Origin: Deltaproteobacteria bacterium
GTDB lineage: Bacteria > Desulfobacterota > JADFVX01
NCBI GenBank assembly: GCA_029860075.1
Contig: JAOUBX010000002.1
Span: forward strand, 62,001 to 126,000
Reading direction: 5' to 3'
DNA: 64,000 nucleotides
Program-made: the position numbers and the translations under genes
Shown here: positions 19,601 through 27,344 of the stretch, piece by piece
Position numbering within the stretch: the first letter of the stretch is position 1
Layout of the letters: the number at the start of each line of letters is the position of its first letter
The notes under the pieces: generated by a model
Databases searched by the model: none
Told to the model about the DNA's origin: nothing
What the model saw: the letters and a program-made list of their open reading frames with translations, nothing else

Positions 19601-20208
19601 AAGGCGATAGCCAGGTGGTCCCCGACCATGGAAAGAATGCGAACATCATTATCATTGAATCCACCGGGCTTGTTTGCAAGCCCCATAAGTCCTTTCGCTT
19701 TTCCTCCCACCCTGAGGGGAGCAAAAAGGACATTGCTAATGGCCACATGGCCATGAGGCATAAATTTCATCCACTCACTTTGGGGAAAATTATTATCGTA
19801 AACAACTTTATTCCGGTGATAGGATTCAGCCCTGAGGCCCCGCACAGGCATGGGAAGGGAAGGATCGACGGTACAGGGAAGACCGCCTGAATCGAGGAAG
19901 AGAACATCATTTTCCTCGCCATTTTCAGAAAGGAGAGCAACATAACCGCCATTTGCGCCGGTCAGTTTTTTACATAAGGAAAAAACGGCCTTTGCCGTAT
20001 CTTCAAAGCTTTTCTGTTCCATGAAGAGGTCCGTGCATTGAAGCAGCAGGGATATCTCTTCATTACGCCGCCGCAGTTCGGAAGCAATCGCCTCTTTATC
20101 CCGGGCTGCCTTTCCGGGAGGGGATGTTTTTTCAAGCCTTTCCAGCCGCTTCCGCAAAGCCTGCACTTCATGAATCAACTCATTCTTTGTCTTGTTCCGG
20201 TCCTTCAT
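16690..20208 (-). CDS. Soluble GAF-PAS(x4)-GAF sensor histidine kinase, first gene of the array
   Basis: 1172 residues, no membrane segment. Order: N-terminal coiled coil (1-55), GAF (60-205), PAS at about 213-335, 345-465, 490-615 and 622-745, GAF (755-920), kinase core with His959 in RHDLMNP, and an ATPase domain with NLLANAIKYG and GYGLGLAIARR. It is the 5'-most gene of the minus-strand array, so the array promoter should lie in 20209-20528, shared divergently with the gene at 20529. AGGTCA lies about 8 nt before ATG. PAS domains of this kind bind haem, flavin or small molecules; none can be assigned here. Confidence 0.9.
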   Translation of the reverse strand: MKDRNKTKNELIHEVQALRKRLERLEKTSPPGKAARDKEAIASELRRRNEEISLLLQCTDLFMEQKSFEDTAKAVFSLCKKLTGANGGYVALLSENGEENDVLFLDSGGLPCTVDPSLPMPVRGLRAESYHRNKVVYDNNFPQSEWMKFMPHGHVAISNVLFAPLRVGGKAKGLMGLANKPGGFNDNDVRILSMVGDHLAIALSNSWNVENLERSGKHFRSVAETANEAIISINSEGEIIFWNKGAELVFGYSAKAAVGEPATLIIPHRYRKAHREGLRRVLSKKGPSKVIGKSVELAGLKKDGSEIPVELSLARWEVKGAFFFTSIIRDISERKAIEEKFKATAVKMQQYLNVAGVILVVIDPDQKVRLINKKGSRLLGYSEKSIIGKNWFDNFVPQDVRDEVKKGFAEIMAGKIKALEYYENPVVNRKGEKRLISWHNTLLRDEEGNITGSLSSGEDITERREAEEELEKYRHHLEALVRARTEEIEASEKRYRELLGSVTDYIYSVKIKGGKPVSSSHGPGCITVTGYSPKEYEKDPMLWYQMIHNDDKESVKKQVSRLLSGKAAGPFEHRIIHKSGAVRWIMNTPVLHFDEKKGRLVSYEGLVHDITERKQAEKALRESEQKFRQLAENIKEVFWLTSVEDVERVEYVSPEFERIWGHRQEDIYKNPKLWMECIHKDDVERIGKIFNQFIHKKGAYDVEYRIVRKDGSLRWIADKGFHITGKEGKVVRVAGLAQDVTVRKRVEKELLKSNKMLDAINRAQGGVISEADSYDIFNELLRDFLPLTDSEFGFIAELLYSHEGAPRLKLRALTNIAWNNETKALYKRFRSEGMEFRNMDTLFGAVIKTGKVVISNDPKNDPRSGGLPKGHPPLNSFVGIPFPLKGKMTGIVCAANRSGGYDERMIEYLKPFLATCTSMVDAYRNVLKREEVEEAIRHNAQALEESNRLKDLFIDIIRHDLMNPASLVMNFAEILMEEETDAGKIDIIEEIRLNADKLIHLIKNAAKYSRLETLDKVDLSRLDLDIMLKESMRELERALEKKKMTVVYRRRKESFVFLNKMMGDVFTNLLANAIKYGPLKSKIEIKLRSKKDAWIVSFKDRGPGIADKDKERIFERFVRAAREGDKGYGLGLAIARRIVDLHRGRIWVDDNPEGGSIFSVSLPKGEESQRSF

Positions 20209-20528
20209 TTATCAGTGACCTGAAGATTAATGGCAAGCAATAAAGGAATCAAAAAAGTCAGGTTCAAGACAAAGATTGTCTCCTGCGACAAAATTTTTTA
20301 ACGCACCATGTGGCTATTTTGAACCTTTAGATGCCGATTATAAATTTTCAGAGGCGCCTTTACTTTTTACATCCCCATTATTAAAATCTAAACCATAATA
20401 GCGGGCTTGTCCAGCCGGAACTTTAAGAAGACCGCATATGTCTATTTTTCCCTTGAAGTTGATCTTCTTTATGATCTATCGTATAAATTAATGTAAAGCA
20501 TATTTTCAATAGAGAAGAGCATCTTATT
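20209..20528. other. Intergenic region between divergent signalling genes
   Basis: About 320 nt between the start of the kinase array (minus) and the PATAN-receiver gene (plus). It holds a convincing plus-strand promoter (20459-20487). I could not pick a clear minus-strand promoter for the array. No ORF, repeat or RNA was recognised. Confidence 0.6.
20459..20487 (+). promoter_or_regulatory. Sigma-70 type promoter for the PATAN-receiver gene
   Basis: TTGATC at 20459-20464, a 17-nt spacer, then TATAAA at 20482-20487. This predicts transcription from about 20494 and a 35-nt leader before the ATG at 20529. The match is to the E. coli-type consensus only; activity is inferred. Confidence 0.6.
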
Positions 20529-22190
20529 ATGTCAATAAGCGGCAGTCTGAAAGTTAAAAAACTGGTCAATCTTCTTAAGGAATTGCGCCGGAAAAAAGCA
20601 ACAGGCGTTCTCAACATCAAAAGCTACTACGGCATGGGCTCAGTTACCCTCATCGAGGGTAAGGCAGCGATGGCCCACTCTTCAAAAAGCGCCGGAAAAA
20701 TTGGCCGTAAAGTCGTTGAAAAGGGACTGGTCTCTGAAGTCCAGATCCACCAGGCGCTTAAGTTCCAGAAGGAGAAAGATAAGGGAGCACACCTTGGAGA
20801 CGTCCTTGTTAACATGGGCTTTATCGACCATATCGATCTTGAAAATCTTATATTGAATCAAATAAAGGAAACCATTTACGGCATGAGTTTCTGGGAAGAC
20901 GGTTTTTTCAGGTTCGATACGGACATTGATAAATCCGCACCTGCCGATATACTCCTCGATCCCAACATCCTGGCCGATGATGAAGTAGAAAGATTTCTTA
21001 AGGAATCACAGACCGGCGCAGATCCCGAAAAAAGTGACAAAAAAAAGGAAAAGGAGTCAATCAAGGGAGAAATTACGCGCAGAATCGAAAATATAAGCGA
21101 TAAACTCCGCTCCTTTAAGCCAAAACAGATCATTCTTCTTGTAGAAGACGAAATGCTCATGCGGCAGATTATTACGGACAAACTCTCCCAATTCGGTTTT
21201 GTAATCGAGTCTGTGCCGACACCGAAAGAAGCCCTGGAAAAATTGGCCGCCTATGAAGAAAGCGGCATCTCTCCCATCGTCATTACGGACCTCGTCATGC
21301 CCACCATGAGCGGTAAAGGCATGTTCGGCGGTATGGAACTCCTTGAAAGAATACAGGAAGACTACTCCCACATTCCCGTTATTATGACAACAGCCTATCC
21401 CGATCAGGGAACAAAGCAAAAAGCCCTCTTCTGGGGCGTCTATTATTACATTTCAAAGCCCGACAGGGGCAAGGCGGCGCCCCATGAACTTGACGGCCTT
21501 TTTAATAACTACATGGAAGAGTTGTCCCTCTCCATCGAGAATATCATCAGACGGAGGGAGGTCTACTTTGAGAAAGATCATCTCGACATTATAAGAAATG
21601 ACCTGGTAGAAGAACTCTTTTCTACAAAACTTGAACTGAGTGAAGTGGAAAAGACAATGGAAAACAAGGTAGGGGACCTGGGGTTTCTGAAAGAAACAAG
21701 CGATATCCTCATTAAAGAGCAAAATGTCAATACCGTATCAAAGAGCATCCTCAACTATGCCTCGAAAGAACTGGACAGGGCCATTATACTGCTTGCAAAA
21801 AAGGGTGAATATATCGCCTACAAAGGCATAAGCAAGGCCCCGGCGCCCGGCGCCGGAGAATTTGATAAACGTTTAACCGCTATTTCAATCCCTTCAGGTG
21901 AAATTGACATTGTAGAAAAAGTTACTAAAGATAAAAAACCCTATGAAGGACGAGTCGATCCCTCCCTGCTGCCTTTTATTAAAAAAATGGGCAATGAAAT
22001 TCCGGAAAAAATCATCATTCTTCCAATGATTGTCGAAGGCAAGGTCGTCGGTCTCCTTTATGGTGACACACTCCCCGGCACTCTTCCCTGCAGGAATGTG
22101 GACGCCGTCATGATTCTTCTTAACCTGGCTTCGCTGTCACTGGAAATCAGTCACCTGAAAAATGTCCTTTCAAAGATACCGTCAGATTGA
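20529..22190 (+). CDS. PATAN (DUF4388)-receiver-GAF-like protein
   Basis: 553 residues, soluble. Residues 1-150 are a PATAN/DUF4388 domain, with GKIGRKVVEKGLVS and LGDVLVNMGFI helices typical of it. After a lysine-rich linker, about 198-330 is a receiver (IILLVEDE, acceptor Asp in VITDLVMP, ISKPD lysine) with an insert (GKGMFGGM) after the acceptor loop. A coiled coil follows, and about 395-540 looks like a GAF domain. It has no DNA-binding or enzymatic output, so signalling through protein contacts is likely. It is divergent from the kinase array and 72 nt upstream of the ParA-like gene, with which it probably forms an operon. It is the mirror-image counterpart of the 2364 gene, where the receiver precedes PATAN. 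Confidence 0.83.
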   Translation: MSISGSLKVKKLVNLLKELRRKKATGVLNIKSYYGMGSVTLIEGKAAMAHSSKSAGKIGRKVVEKGLVSEVQIHQALKFQKEKDKGAHLGDVLVNMGFIDHIDLENLILNQIKETIYGMSFWEDGFFRFDTDIDKSAPADILLDPNILADDEVERFLKESQTGADPEKSDKKKEKESIKGEITRRIENISDKLRSFKPKQIILLVEDEMLMRQIITDKLSQFGFVIESVPTPKEALEKLAAYEESGISPIVITDLVMPTMSGKGMFGGMELLERIQEDYSHIPVIMTTAYPDQGTKQKALFWGVYYYISKPDRGKAAPHELDGLFNNYMEELSLSIENIIRRREVYFEKDHLDIIRNDLVEELFSTKLELSEVEKTMENKVGDLGFLKETSDILIKEQNVNTVSKSILNYASKELDRAIILLAKKGEYIAYKGISKAPAPGAGEFDKRLTAISIPSGEIDIVEKVTKDKKPYEGRVDPSLLPFIKKMGNEIPEKIIILPMIVEGKVVGLLYGDTLPGTLPCRNVDAVMILLNLASLSLEISHLKNVLSKIPSD

Positions 22191-22262
22191 CGTAAACAGG
22201 AATAATCCTGCTCCCCTTTATTGACATATAGAACATTGCAGCGTTATTATTAATCACAAACC

Positions 22263-23639
22263 ATGAAATTTCCAAAAATCATAACCATAGCCTGTGAAAA
22301 AGGGGGCGTAGGCAAGACAACAATAGCGACGAACCTCGCCATTTACCTTAAAGCCATGTGGGAAGACCTGCCCGTGACGGTATTCTCTTTCGACAACCAC
22401 TTTACTATCGACAAGCTGTTTTCTCTGGAAAAAAAGAGGAAGGCTCACTCCATAAGAGACATTTTTAACAAGGCTAATGTAAAGGACCTGGTAGAACTGG
22501 GCCAGTACGGGGTGAACTTTATCCCCAGTTCAAGAAACATTGATTACAGGGGCGACACCTATGACGAACTCATCTCCAAATTTTCCGAATCATCGCTGGG
22601 AGGTATCGTCATTGTCGATACAAGGCCCGTGCTCGACTATTTTACAAAATCGGCCCTCCTCGCCTCGGACATGGTCATTGTTCCTGTAAAAGACCTGCCA
22701 TCATTAAACAACCTGAAAGGAATGAGCGACTTTTTCGAGGAAATGGGCGAACACATGCCCGATGTGCGCCTCCTTCCCTCCATTGTGGACGGCATGGTAA
22801 AATTCAAGAATGACAGTATCACCATGGACCAGTTCCTGCGGTCCGTTTCCAGAGAGAGAGGTCATCATCTGATGAAAGCCTCTATCGCCAAAAGCCCTAA
22901 AGTGGAATCGTTAACGACCAACATTACCTTCGAAGTTTATCCCATTATCAATCATGCCCGAAATACGCAGGCCCATAAAGGCTTTATTGACGTTGCAAAG
23001 GAAATAATGGACGCCCTTCATGACAAGAATGAGCCCAAATCGCTTCTCATGTACAGGAAAAAGTACTTCGACAAGGCCACAACATCAAACAAGACGTACC
23101 GCCAGATGATGGAAAAGGTGCTTCCCTACTGCCCCATATGCGCTGAAGAGATTTCATCGCGAACACTCTACATGAAGCCGGACATGCTCTATTTCGAATC
23201 GGGAACGCTGACGAAAGGGTTTATCGATACAAACTGTTTTTTACAGCACTTTCTGGGTCCCCTTACAAAAAAATCAGACAGCCTGCATAGAATATCACGG
23301 AAAATTGACGGCCTCTTCCATAAAGACATGACCCTCTCCGTCACTATCAATAATGGCGCTAACGGAGAGACAGAAAAACGTTTTTCCATCAGCCTTTACG
23401 ACGAAAGCGGCGAACCGCTGGATCGTGTCAGCGTCTCTTTGGAATGCGCAGCCGGCATAACTCCCATTCTCGAAACCATTATGGAGAAAACACCCGTCGG
23501 CCCTTCCCCGTCACTCATCAAACTGGGAGGAAGCCCCATACCGGACGCCATATTTCTAGAAGAAAACTACCATAAATTCCAGGATACAAAGCTCAAAATC
23601 CTTTTAGACAGCAACAGCCGGCTATCATCTGCAAAATGA
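22263..23639 (+). CDS. ParA/MinD-like P-loop ATPase with C-terminal extension
   Basis: 458 residues. The N-terminus has the deviant Walker A motif CEKGGVGKTT (residues 11-20) with the signature lysine of the ParA/MinD/Soj group. Later motifs are IVIVDTRPVLDYF and MVIVPVKDLPS. The ATPase part ends near residue 260. The remaining 200 residues contain a single CPIC pair, a lone later Cys, and no domain I recognise. ParA-group ATPases position cargo such as chemoreceptor arrays, plasmids or polar complexes. Placement directly after a PATAN-receiver gene suggests positioning or regulating a signalling complex rather than chromosome partition; no parB or parS is nearby. The insertion sequence begins 19 nt after the stop. 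No Shine-Dalgarno is visible. Confidence 0.8.
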   Translation: MKFPKIITIACEKGGVGKTTIATNLAIYLKAMWEDLPVTVFSFDNHFTIDKLFSLEKKRKAHSIRDIFNKANVKDLVELGQYGVNFIPSSRNIDYRGDTYDELISKFSESSLGGIVIVDTRPVLDYFTKSALLASDMVIVPVKDLPSLNNLKGMSDFFEEMGEHMPDVRLLPSIVDGMVKFKNDSITMDQFLRSVSRERGHHLMKASIAKSPKVESLTTNITFEVYPIINHARNTQAHKGFIDVAKEIMDALHDKNEPKSLLMYRKKYFDKATTSNKTYRQMMEKVLPYCPICAEEISSRTLYMKPDMLYFESGTLTKGFIDTNCFLQHFLGPLTKKSDSLHRISRKIDGLFHKDMTLSVTINNGANGETEKRFSISLYDESGEPLDRVSVSLECAAGITPILETIMEKTPVGPSPSLIKLGGSPIPDAIFLEENYHKFQDTKLKILLDSNSRLSSAK

Positions 23640-23658
23640 GGCGCTAAACAAAAAATAA

Positions 23659-23683
23659 CGCGATTATCCCCTTCAAGCACGTA
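23659..23683 (+). repeat. Left terminal inverted repeat of the IS1595-type element
   Basis: 25 nt starting CGCGATTATCCCCTTC, matching the reverse complement of 25978-26002 at 21 of 25 positions; mismatches are at positions 3, 16, 18 and 19. The direct repeat AAAAATAA lies immediately outside. Confidence 0.93.
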
Positions 23684-23692
23684 CTAAGTACT

Positions 23693-23720
23693 TTGACATA
23701 TTCGCCCTAAGTGGTATAGT
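23693..23720 (+). promoter_or_regulatory. Promoter inside the IS for the passenger gene, possibly giving a leaderless mRNA
   Basis: TTGACA at 23693-23698, a 16-nt spacer, TATAGT at 23715-23720. The predicted start of transcription (about 23726-23728) coincides with the ATG at 23727. Either the mRNA is leaderless or translation starts further in. Confidence 0.55.
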
Positions 23721-23726
23721 AGATGG

Positions 23727-24959
23727 ATGCAAATCTCAATATTTAGATTATGTCTTTTATTATGGGGTTCTGCCTGTATTATTACAGCAGGAACTATTGT
23801 CATGATACAGGTTTCCTATGATCAGGCAAGATCAAACATAGAGACATGGCTAGATGCTTTGTTGGGAATAACGCCTGAGTGGGCTAAAAACCCAAATATA
23901 GACCAATATATTACTAACTTTGGTATCGTTTTTATAGCTATCTCTATAATAATTTTCATTATTATATATAAAAAATCTCAAGATAAAACAGAAGTTTTTA
24001 AAGATCAATCATTACCTAAAATTGAAATATTATTTGAACAAGGAAAAGAACCTTATTTAGGATATGCTCCTTTAAAAAAAGTTAGGCATGAAATAATGTA
24101 TGGTGTAGATGGAAGACATGGACAATATACTGGAAGGTTCAAGATTCAAAACCTAGATGAAGCGCAAGGCATTGATAAGGTTCAGGTGCGATTAATCGAT
24201 GTCACACCTTCTCAAGAGTGGATAAAAAGTCTTCCTCTTCCATTGAGGCTTAAGGATGACAAATTGAGATTGCAGGAGTTTGATATAAACCCAGGTGATG
24301 ATATTTATATGGAAGTTTTTGATTATTTTTGTCAAGGGCAAACAAGTTGGCCTAAATTAGTATTGTTACATCCGTTAGGAGATAGGCAAATTGAAGCAGA
24401 AGAAGGAATACATTATAACGAAAAAGAGCCTATTGTTTTTAAGGTGAAAATATCAAGTCAAAATAGTGGGAAACCTATAATCAAAAAATTCAGATTCGAC
24501 CCTAGTCAAGATGATGCTAATATGTGGGTTGATATGGGTGACCCTAAAAAGCTTGAACCCAAAAATAAAGAACTTTTAAGATCTATAGTTAGCCTAGTCC
24601 TTAAATATGACTTGAGAATCAAGGATTCTAGTTATAAGCCAGCCTCTGTGGAATATTTAAAATCAAAAGTTCAGGATATGGAGGATGAGTTTGAAATCAT
24701 GCTGACTAAGCCTGAGGTTGCAGAAACATGCAGATTAAAACAATCTATTCTATGCCTTAGAAATAGATATAGCAATATTTTGGGCGTAATGAATACAGTT
24801 TCATTTAATGATGAAGAAAAAAGAAAGGCCATGAAGTTTGGTACTCCTGATATAATGAGCTTTGAAGAATATAAAGATTATTTGGCTAACATAAAAGACG
24901 AATACGAGCAGGATAGAAACGACCTTTTTGCCTTATGTGATTATAATTATGAAGAATAA
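23727..24959 (+). CDS. IS passenger: two-TM membrane protein of unknown function
   Basis: 410 residues, not recognised. Hydrophobic segments at about 6-27 and 63-82 are separated by about 35 residues; the remaining 325 residues are soluble, mixed alpha/beta, with a helical charged C-terminus. With a short N-terminal tail, the C-terminal domain is predicted to be cytoplasmic. The coding sequence is clearly more AT-rich than the genes on either side of the element, pointing to a foreign origin. It lies between the ends of the IS1595-type element and in the opposite orientation to the transposase. Its last 11 nt overlap the start of the next small gene. Some IS1595-family elements are known to carry passenger genes; whether this product helps transposition or the host is unknown. 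Confidence 0.75.
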   Translation: MQISIFRLCLLLWGSACIITAGTIVMIQVSYDQARSNIETWLDALLGITPEWAKNPNIDQYITNFGIVFIAISIIIFIIIYKKSQDKTEVFKDQSLPKIEILFEQGKEPYLGYAPLKKVRHEIMYGVDGRHGQYTGRFKIQNLDEAQGIDKVQVRLIDVTPSQEWIKSLPLPLRLKDDKLRLQEFDINPGDDIYMEVFDYFCQGQTSWPKLVLLHPLGDRQIEAEEGIHYNEKEPIVFKVKISSQNSGKPIIKKFRFDPSQDDANMWVDMGDPKKLEPKNKELLRSIVSLVLKYDLRIKDSSYKPASVEYLKSKVQDMEDEFEIMLTKPEVAETCRLKQSILCLRNRYSNILGVMNTVSFNDEEKRKAMKFGTPDIMSFEEYKDYLANIKDEYEQDRNDLFALCDYNYEE

Positions 24960-25122
24960 AAAACTAACACTTAAACAGGCCCAAAAAGAGGGACGACTGG
25001 AAGAATTCATCAAAGAGCATGAGAACGATGAACCAGCCGATAAGAAGAAACTAGAAAAGCTTATTTCTTCGGTTTCTTCGGGTAAGTCGAAATCAACTCA
25101 GGAAACATCTGAGAAGGATTAG
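24949..25122 (+). CDS. IS passenger: small charged protein
   Basis: 57 residues from ATG at 24949 (MKNKKLTLKQAQKEGRLEEF). A start at 24928 is also open but adds only MPYVIII. It is rich in Lys and Glu with a Ser/Lys tail. The start overlaps the end of the preceding passenger gene, which suggests translational coupling. The last 62 nt overlap the 3' end of the transposase gene on the other strand. The function is unknown. Confidence 0.55.
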   Translation: MKNKKLTLKQAQKEGRLEEFIKEHENDEPADKKKLEKLISSVSSGKSKSTQETSEKD

Positions 25123-25933
25123 ACCTTGAATTGTAGCGGTATTCAAATTCACTTGAGTACTTGCTTAAGTGTTTTTTAGAAATGTGAATGTGAGTACCCT
25201 TGACGCTCTTTTTAAAGTTTGACCAGTAACCTTCAAGGCCGTTAACGTGGACATTGCCCCTTGCATATTCGCCTTGACCGTGATTAACGGTGTTATGGTC
25301 ATAACCATGCTCACTAAGGTTACTATAAGTAAGTAGTTCATCTGTATGAACGGTAGAGCCTTCTTCTACATTGTCTTTGATAATAGGTTGTAAAGTTACT
25401 CTTTTAACGTCTGAAACAACTTTGGTCATAATGTCACCGTTTCTTTGAAGCATACCAAAAAGAACGGTTTTACCATCGGCACCGCGACCACGTTTTCCAG
25501 GCTTTTTACCGCCTATATAAGTTTCGTCAATCTCTATTTCACCGGAGAGGGGTTCATCACCATCAACTGAGCCCATGTGCTTGCGGATTTCATGGGCCAT
25601 TCTCCAAGCGGCTTTATAGGTAATACCTAATTGGCGCTCAAGTTCTTTAGCTGGTACACCATGACGGGAAGTAGAGAAGAGATAAATAGCATAAAACCAT
25701 AATTGTAAGGGAGTACGAGAGTTTTCAAATAAAGTGCCAGAGCAGGGATAGACATGAGAGCCACAAGACTGACAGGAATAGGCTTTACGATTACTAAGCT
25801 TATGAAACTTAGATTCCTTCCCACAGTTCTTGCAGACATGTTTTTTGCCGTACCTAACTTCCATAACGTGATCTAAACAAATATCATCGCTTGGAAATTG
25901 TTTGAAGAATTCTCTGATCGTCATTGACTTCAT
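25061..25933 (-). CDS. IS1595-family (ISXO2-like) DDE transposase
   Basis: 290 residues. The N-terminal zinc-ribbon region has CKNCG (about 34-38) and CQSCG (about 54-58) cysteine pairs. The ISXO2-like catalytic domain begins near residue 130 with EIEIDETYIGGKKPGKRGRG, the first acidic residue of the DDE/DDN triad. VHTDELLTY holds the second Asp, and NVHVNGLEGYWSNFKKSVKG the third-site region with Asn/Glu. It catalyses cut-and-paste or copy transposition of the surrounding element. The gene is full length and undamaged. Confidence 0.95.
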   Translation of the reverse strand: MKSMTIREFFKQFPSDDICLDHVMEVRYGKKHVCKNCGKESKFHKLSNRKAYSCQSCGSHVYPCSGTLFENSRTPLQLWFYAIYLFSTSRHGVPAKELERQLGITYKAAWRMAHEIRKHMGSVDGDEPLSGEIEIDETYIGGKKPGKRGRGADGKTVLFGMLQRNGDIMTKVVSDVKRVTLQPIIKDNVEEGSTVHTDELLTYSNLSEHGYDHNTVNHGQGEYARGNVHVNGLEGYWSNFKKSVKGTHIHISKKHLSKYSSEFEYRYNSRSNPSQMFPELISTYPKKPKK

Positions 25934-25977
25934 CTTGATACCTCCCTTAGTGTTAAAAAGAGTATATCAAGATATTA

Positions 25978-26002
25978 TACGTGTGTCAAGGGGATAATCA
26001 CG
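25978..26002 (-). repeat. Right terminal inverted repeat of the IS1595-type element
   Basis: 25 nt; its reverse complement starts CGTGATTATCCCCTTG. The target duplication AAAAATAA follows at 26003-26010. Confidence 0.93.
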
Positions 26003-26012
26003 AAAAATAATC

Positions 26013-26159
26013 TTAACCACAAAGACACCAGGTGCACAAAGTAAGAGAAGAATAGCTTTTTGGAATCATAAATATGGTTTCATAACACCCTCTTTGAATG
26101 CATTATTTTTCCCCGCATATTTAATAAAACCTTTGTGCTTTTTGTGTCTTTGTGGTTAA
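26013..26159. repeat. Long inverted repeat with 29-nt arms
   Basis: Arms 26013-26041 (TTAACCACAAAGACAC...GCACAAAG) and 26131-26159 are reverse complements with a few mismatches in the middle, around an 89-nt centre. Motifs of the type ACCACAAAGACACAAAG are scattered in many bacterial genomes as non-coding repeats. It sits directly after the IS target duplication and ahead of the MidA-like gene, so a transcript through it could fold into a long hairpin in the leader. Confidence 0.7.
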
Positions 26160-26180
26160 TAACAGACAAGAGAAAAAGAA

Positions 26181-27344
26181 ATGACATCATCAGACCTCCC
26201 ATCGATCATTACTAGTATTATTTCAGAAAAAGGTAAAATCACCTTCCGCGAATTCATGGAGATGGCCCTCTATGACCCTCTTCACGGCTATTACATGTCC
26301 CCTCATAAAAAGATCGGTAAAGCGGGGGATTTTTACACCAGCCCCGATGTTCACAAGGTCTTTGGTACGGTCATTATGAAGCAGCTGGTGGAAATGAGAG
26401 ACCTTCTTTCCGCAGATATAATATTTCACGTCATAGAAGGGGGCGCCGGAAAGGGAAGCATGTGCTGCCAGATACTTGACGCTGCCAGGGAAAGAGAAAG
26501 AGAATTTTACGAGACCTTACATTATCACATTGTTGAAAAAAGTGACGCTCTGGCAGAAGTACAGAAAGAAGGCATTAGAGGAGGAGGGCATGAAGGGAAA
26601 GTCTCCTGGCACAAGGACATGGCCTCACTGCTCGATAAGGTGAATACGGCCGCCGTCATCTCCAATGAACTGATAGATGCCTTCCCCATTCACAGGGTCA
26701 TCTTTGACGGCGGCAAATGGGAGGAAATCTATGTAAGGGCTGAAGATGACAACTTCTCTGAAGTAAGAGGGCCTTTGTCAGCTAATGATCTGGACCGCTA
26801 TTTGTCTCTCCTTGAAGGCCCCTTCAACGAGGGCTACAAAACAGAAATTAACCTCGATGGCCCCCGATGGATAAATAGCATTGCTAAAAATCTGAAAAAG
26901 GGATTTATTCTTACTATCGATTACGGCTACCCGAGGCCCGATTACTATTCCCCCTTAAGGAGGGAGGGGACCCTTCTTTGCTACTACCAACACACAACAA
27001 GCGATAATCCTTACATAAGGGTGGGAAAACAGGACATAACAGCCCATGTCGATTTTTCCTCACTGGCAGAAGCGGGAAGGGAAGAAGGGCTGGAAGTTAC
27101 AGGTTTTTGCGAGCAGTTTCACTTCCTCATGGGACTGGGCGTTTTTGACGAGTTCCAGGCCACCGGAGAAGAAGCCCCTTTCAACACAGAATCATTCCAG
27201 GAAAATATGGCCATAAAAAGGCTCCTCATGCCGGACGCCATGGGTGGTACATTCAAGATACTCATTCAACATAAAGGGATTGAAAAACCTGCCCTTAAAG
27301 CGTTCAGCTTCAAGGATTTGTCACACCGCTTGAAAAGACAATAA
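26181..27344 (+). CDS. SAM-dependent methyltransferase of the MidA/NDUFAF7 family
   Basis: 387 residues, cytoplasmic. The family hallmark MALYDPLHGYYMSP...GKAGDFYTSPDVHKVFG is present at residues 27-61. The SAM loop EGGAGKGSMCCQ lies near 90, and NELIDAFPIHRV near 165. Mitochondrial members methylate an arginine of complex I subunit NDUFS2; bacterial substrates are not established. GAGAAAAAG lies before the ATG. It is the first intact gene after the IS and may once have been continuous with the ParA-like operon; the insertion separates them. Confidence 0.88.
   Translation: MTSSDLPSIITSIISEKGKITFREFMEMALYDPLHGYYMSPHKKIGKAGDFYTSPDVHKVFGTVIMKQLVEMRDLLSADIIFHVIEGGAGKGSMCCQILDAAREREREFYETLHYHIVEKSDALAEVQKEGIRGGGHEGKVSWHKDMASLLDKVNTAAVISNELIDAFPIHRVIFDGGKWEEIYVRAEDDNFSEVRGPLSANDLDRYLSLLEGPFNEGYKTEINLDGPRWINSIAKNLKKGFILTIDYGYPRPDYYSPLRREGTLLCYYQHTTSDNPYIRVGKQDITAHVDFSSLAEAGREEGLEVTGFCEQFHFLMGLGVFDEFQATGEEAPFNTESFQENMAIKRLLMPDAMGGTFKILIQHKGIEKPALKAFSFKDLSHRLKRQ

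Larger units (their letters stand above)
23659..26002. mobile_element. Complete IS1595-type insertion sequence with passenger genes
   Basis: 2344 bp. The two ends are inverted repeats of 25 bp matching at 21 positions, both of the form CG[CT]GATTATCCCCTT followed by ...CACGTA inside. The element is flanked by an exact 8-bp direct repeat AAAAATAA (23651-23658 and 26003-26010). Eight-bp duplications are characteristic of the IS1595 family, matching the transposase inside (25061-25933). Besides the transposase it carries a membrane-protein gene (23727) and a small gene (24949). The intact ends, intact transposase and perfect duplication indicate a fairly recent insertion, between the ParA-like gene and the MidA-like gene. 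Confidence 0.93.

Noticed and set aside
22263-23639. ParA-like gene considered as chromosome partition parA
   Set aside because: No parB or parS nearby, and an unrelated 200-residue C-terminal extension; context is signalling.
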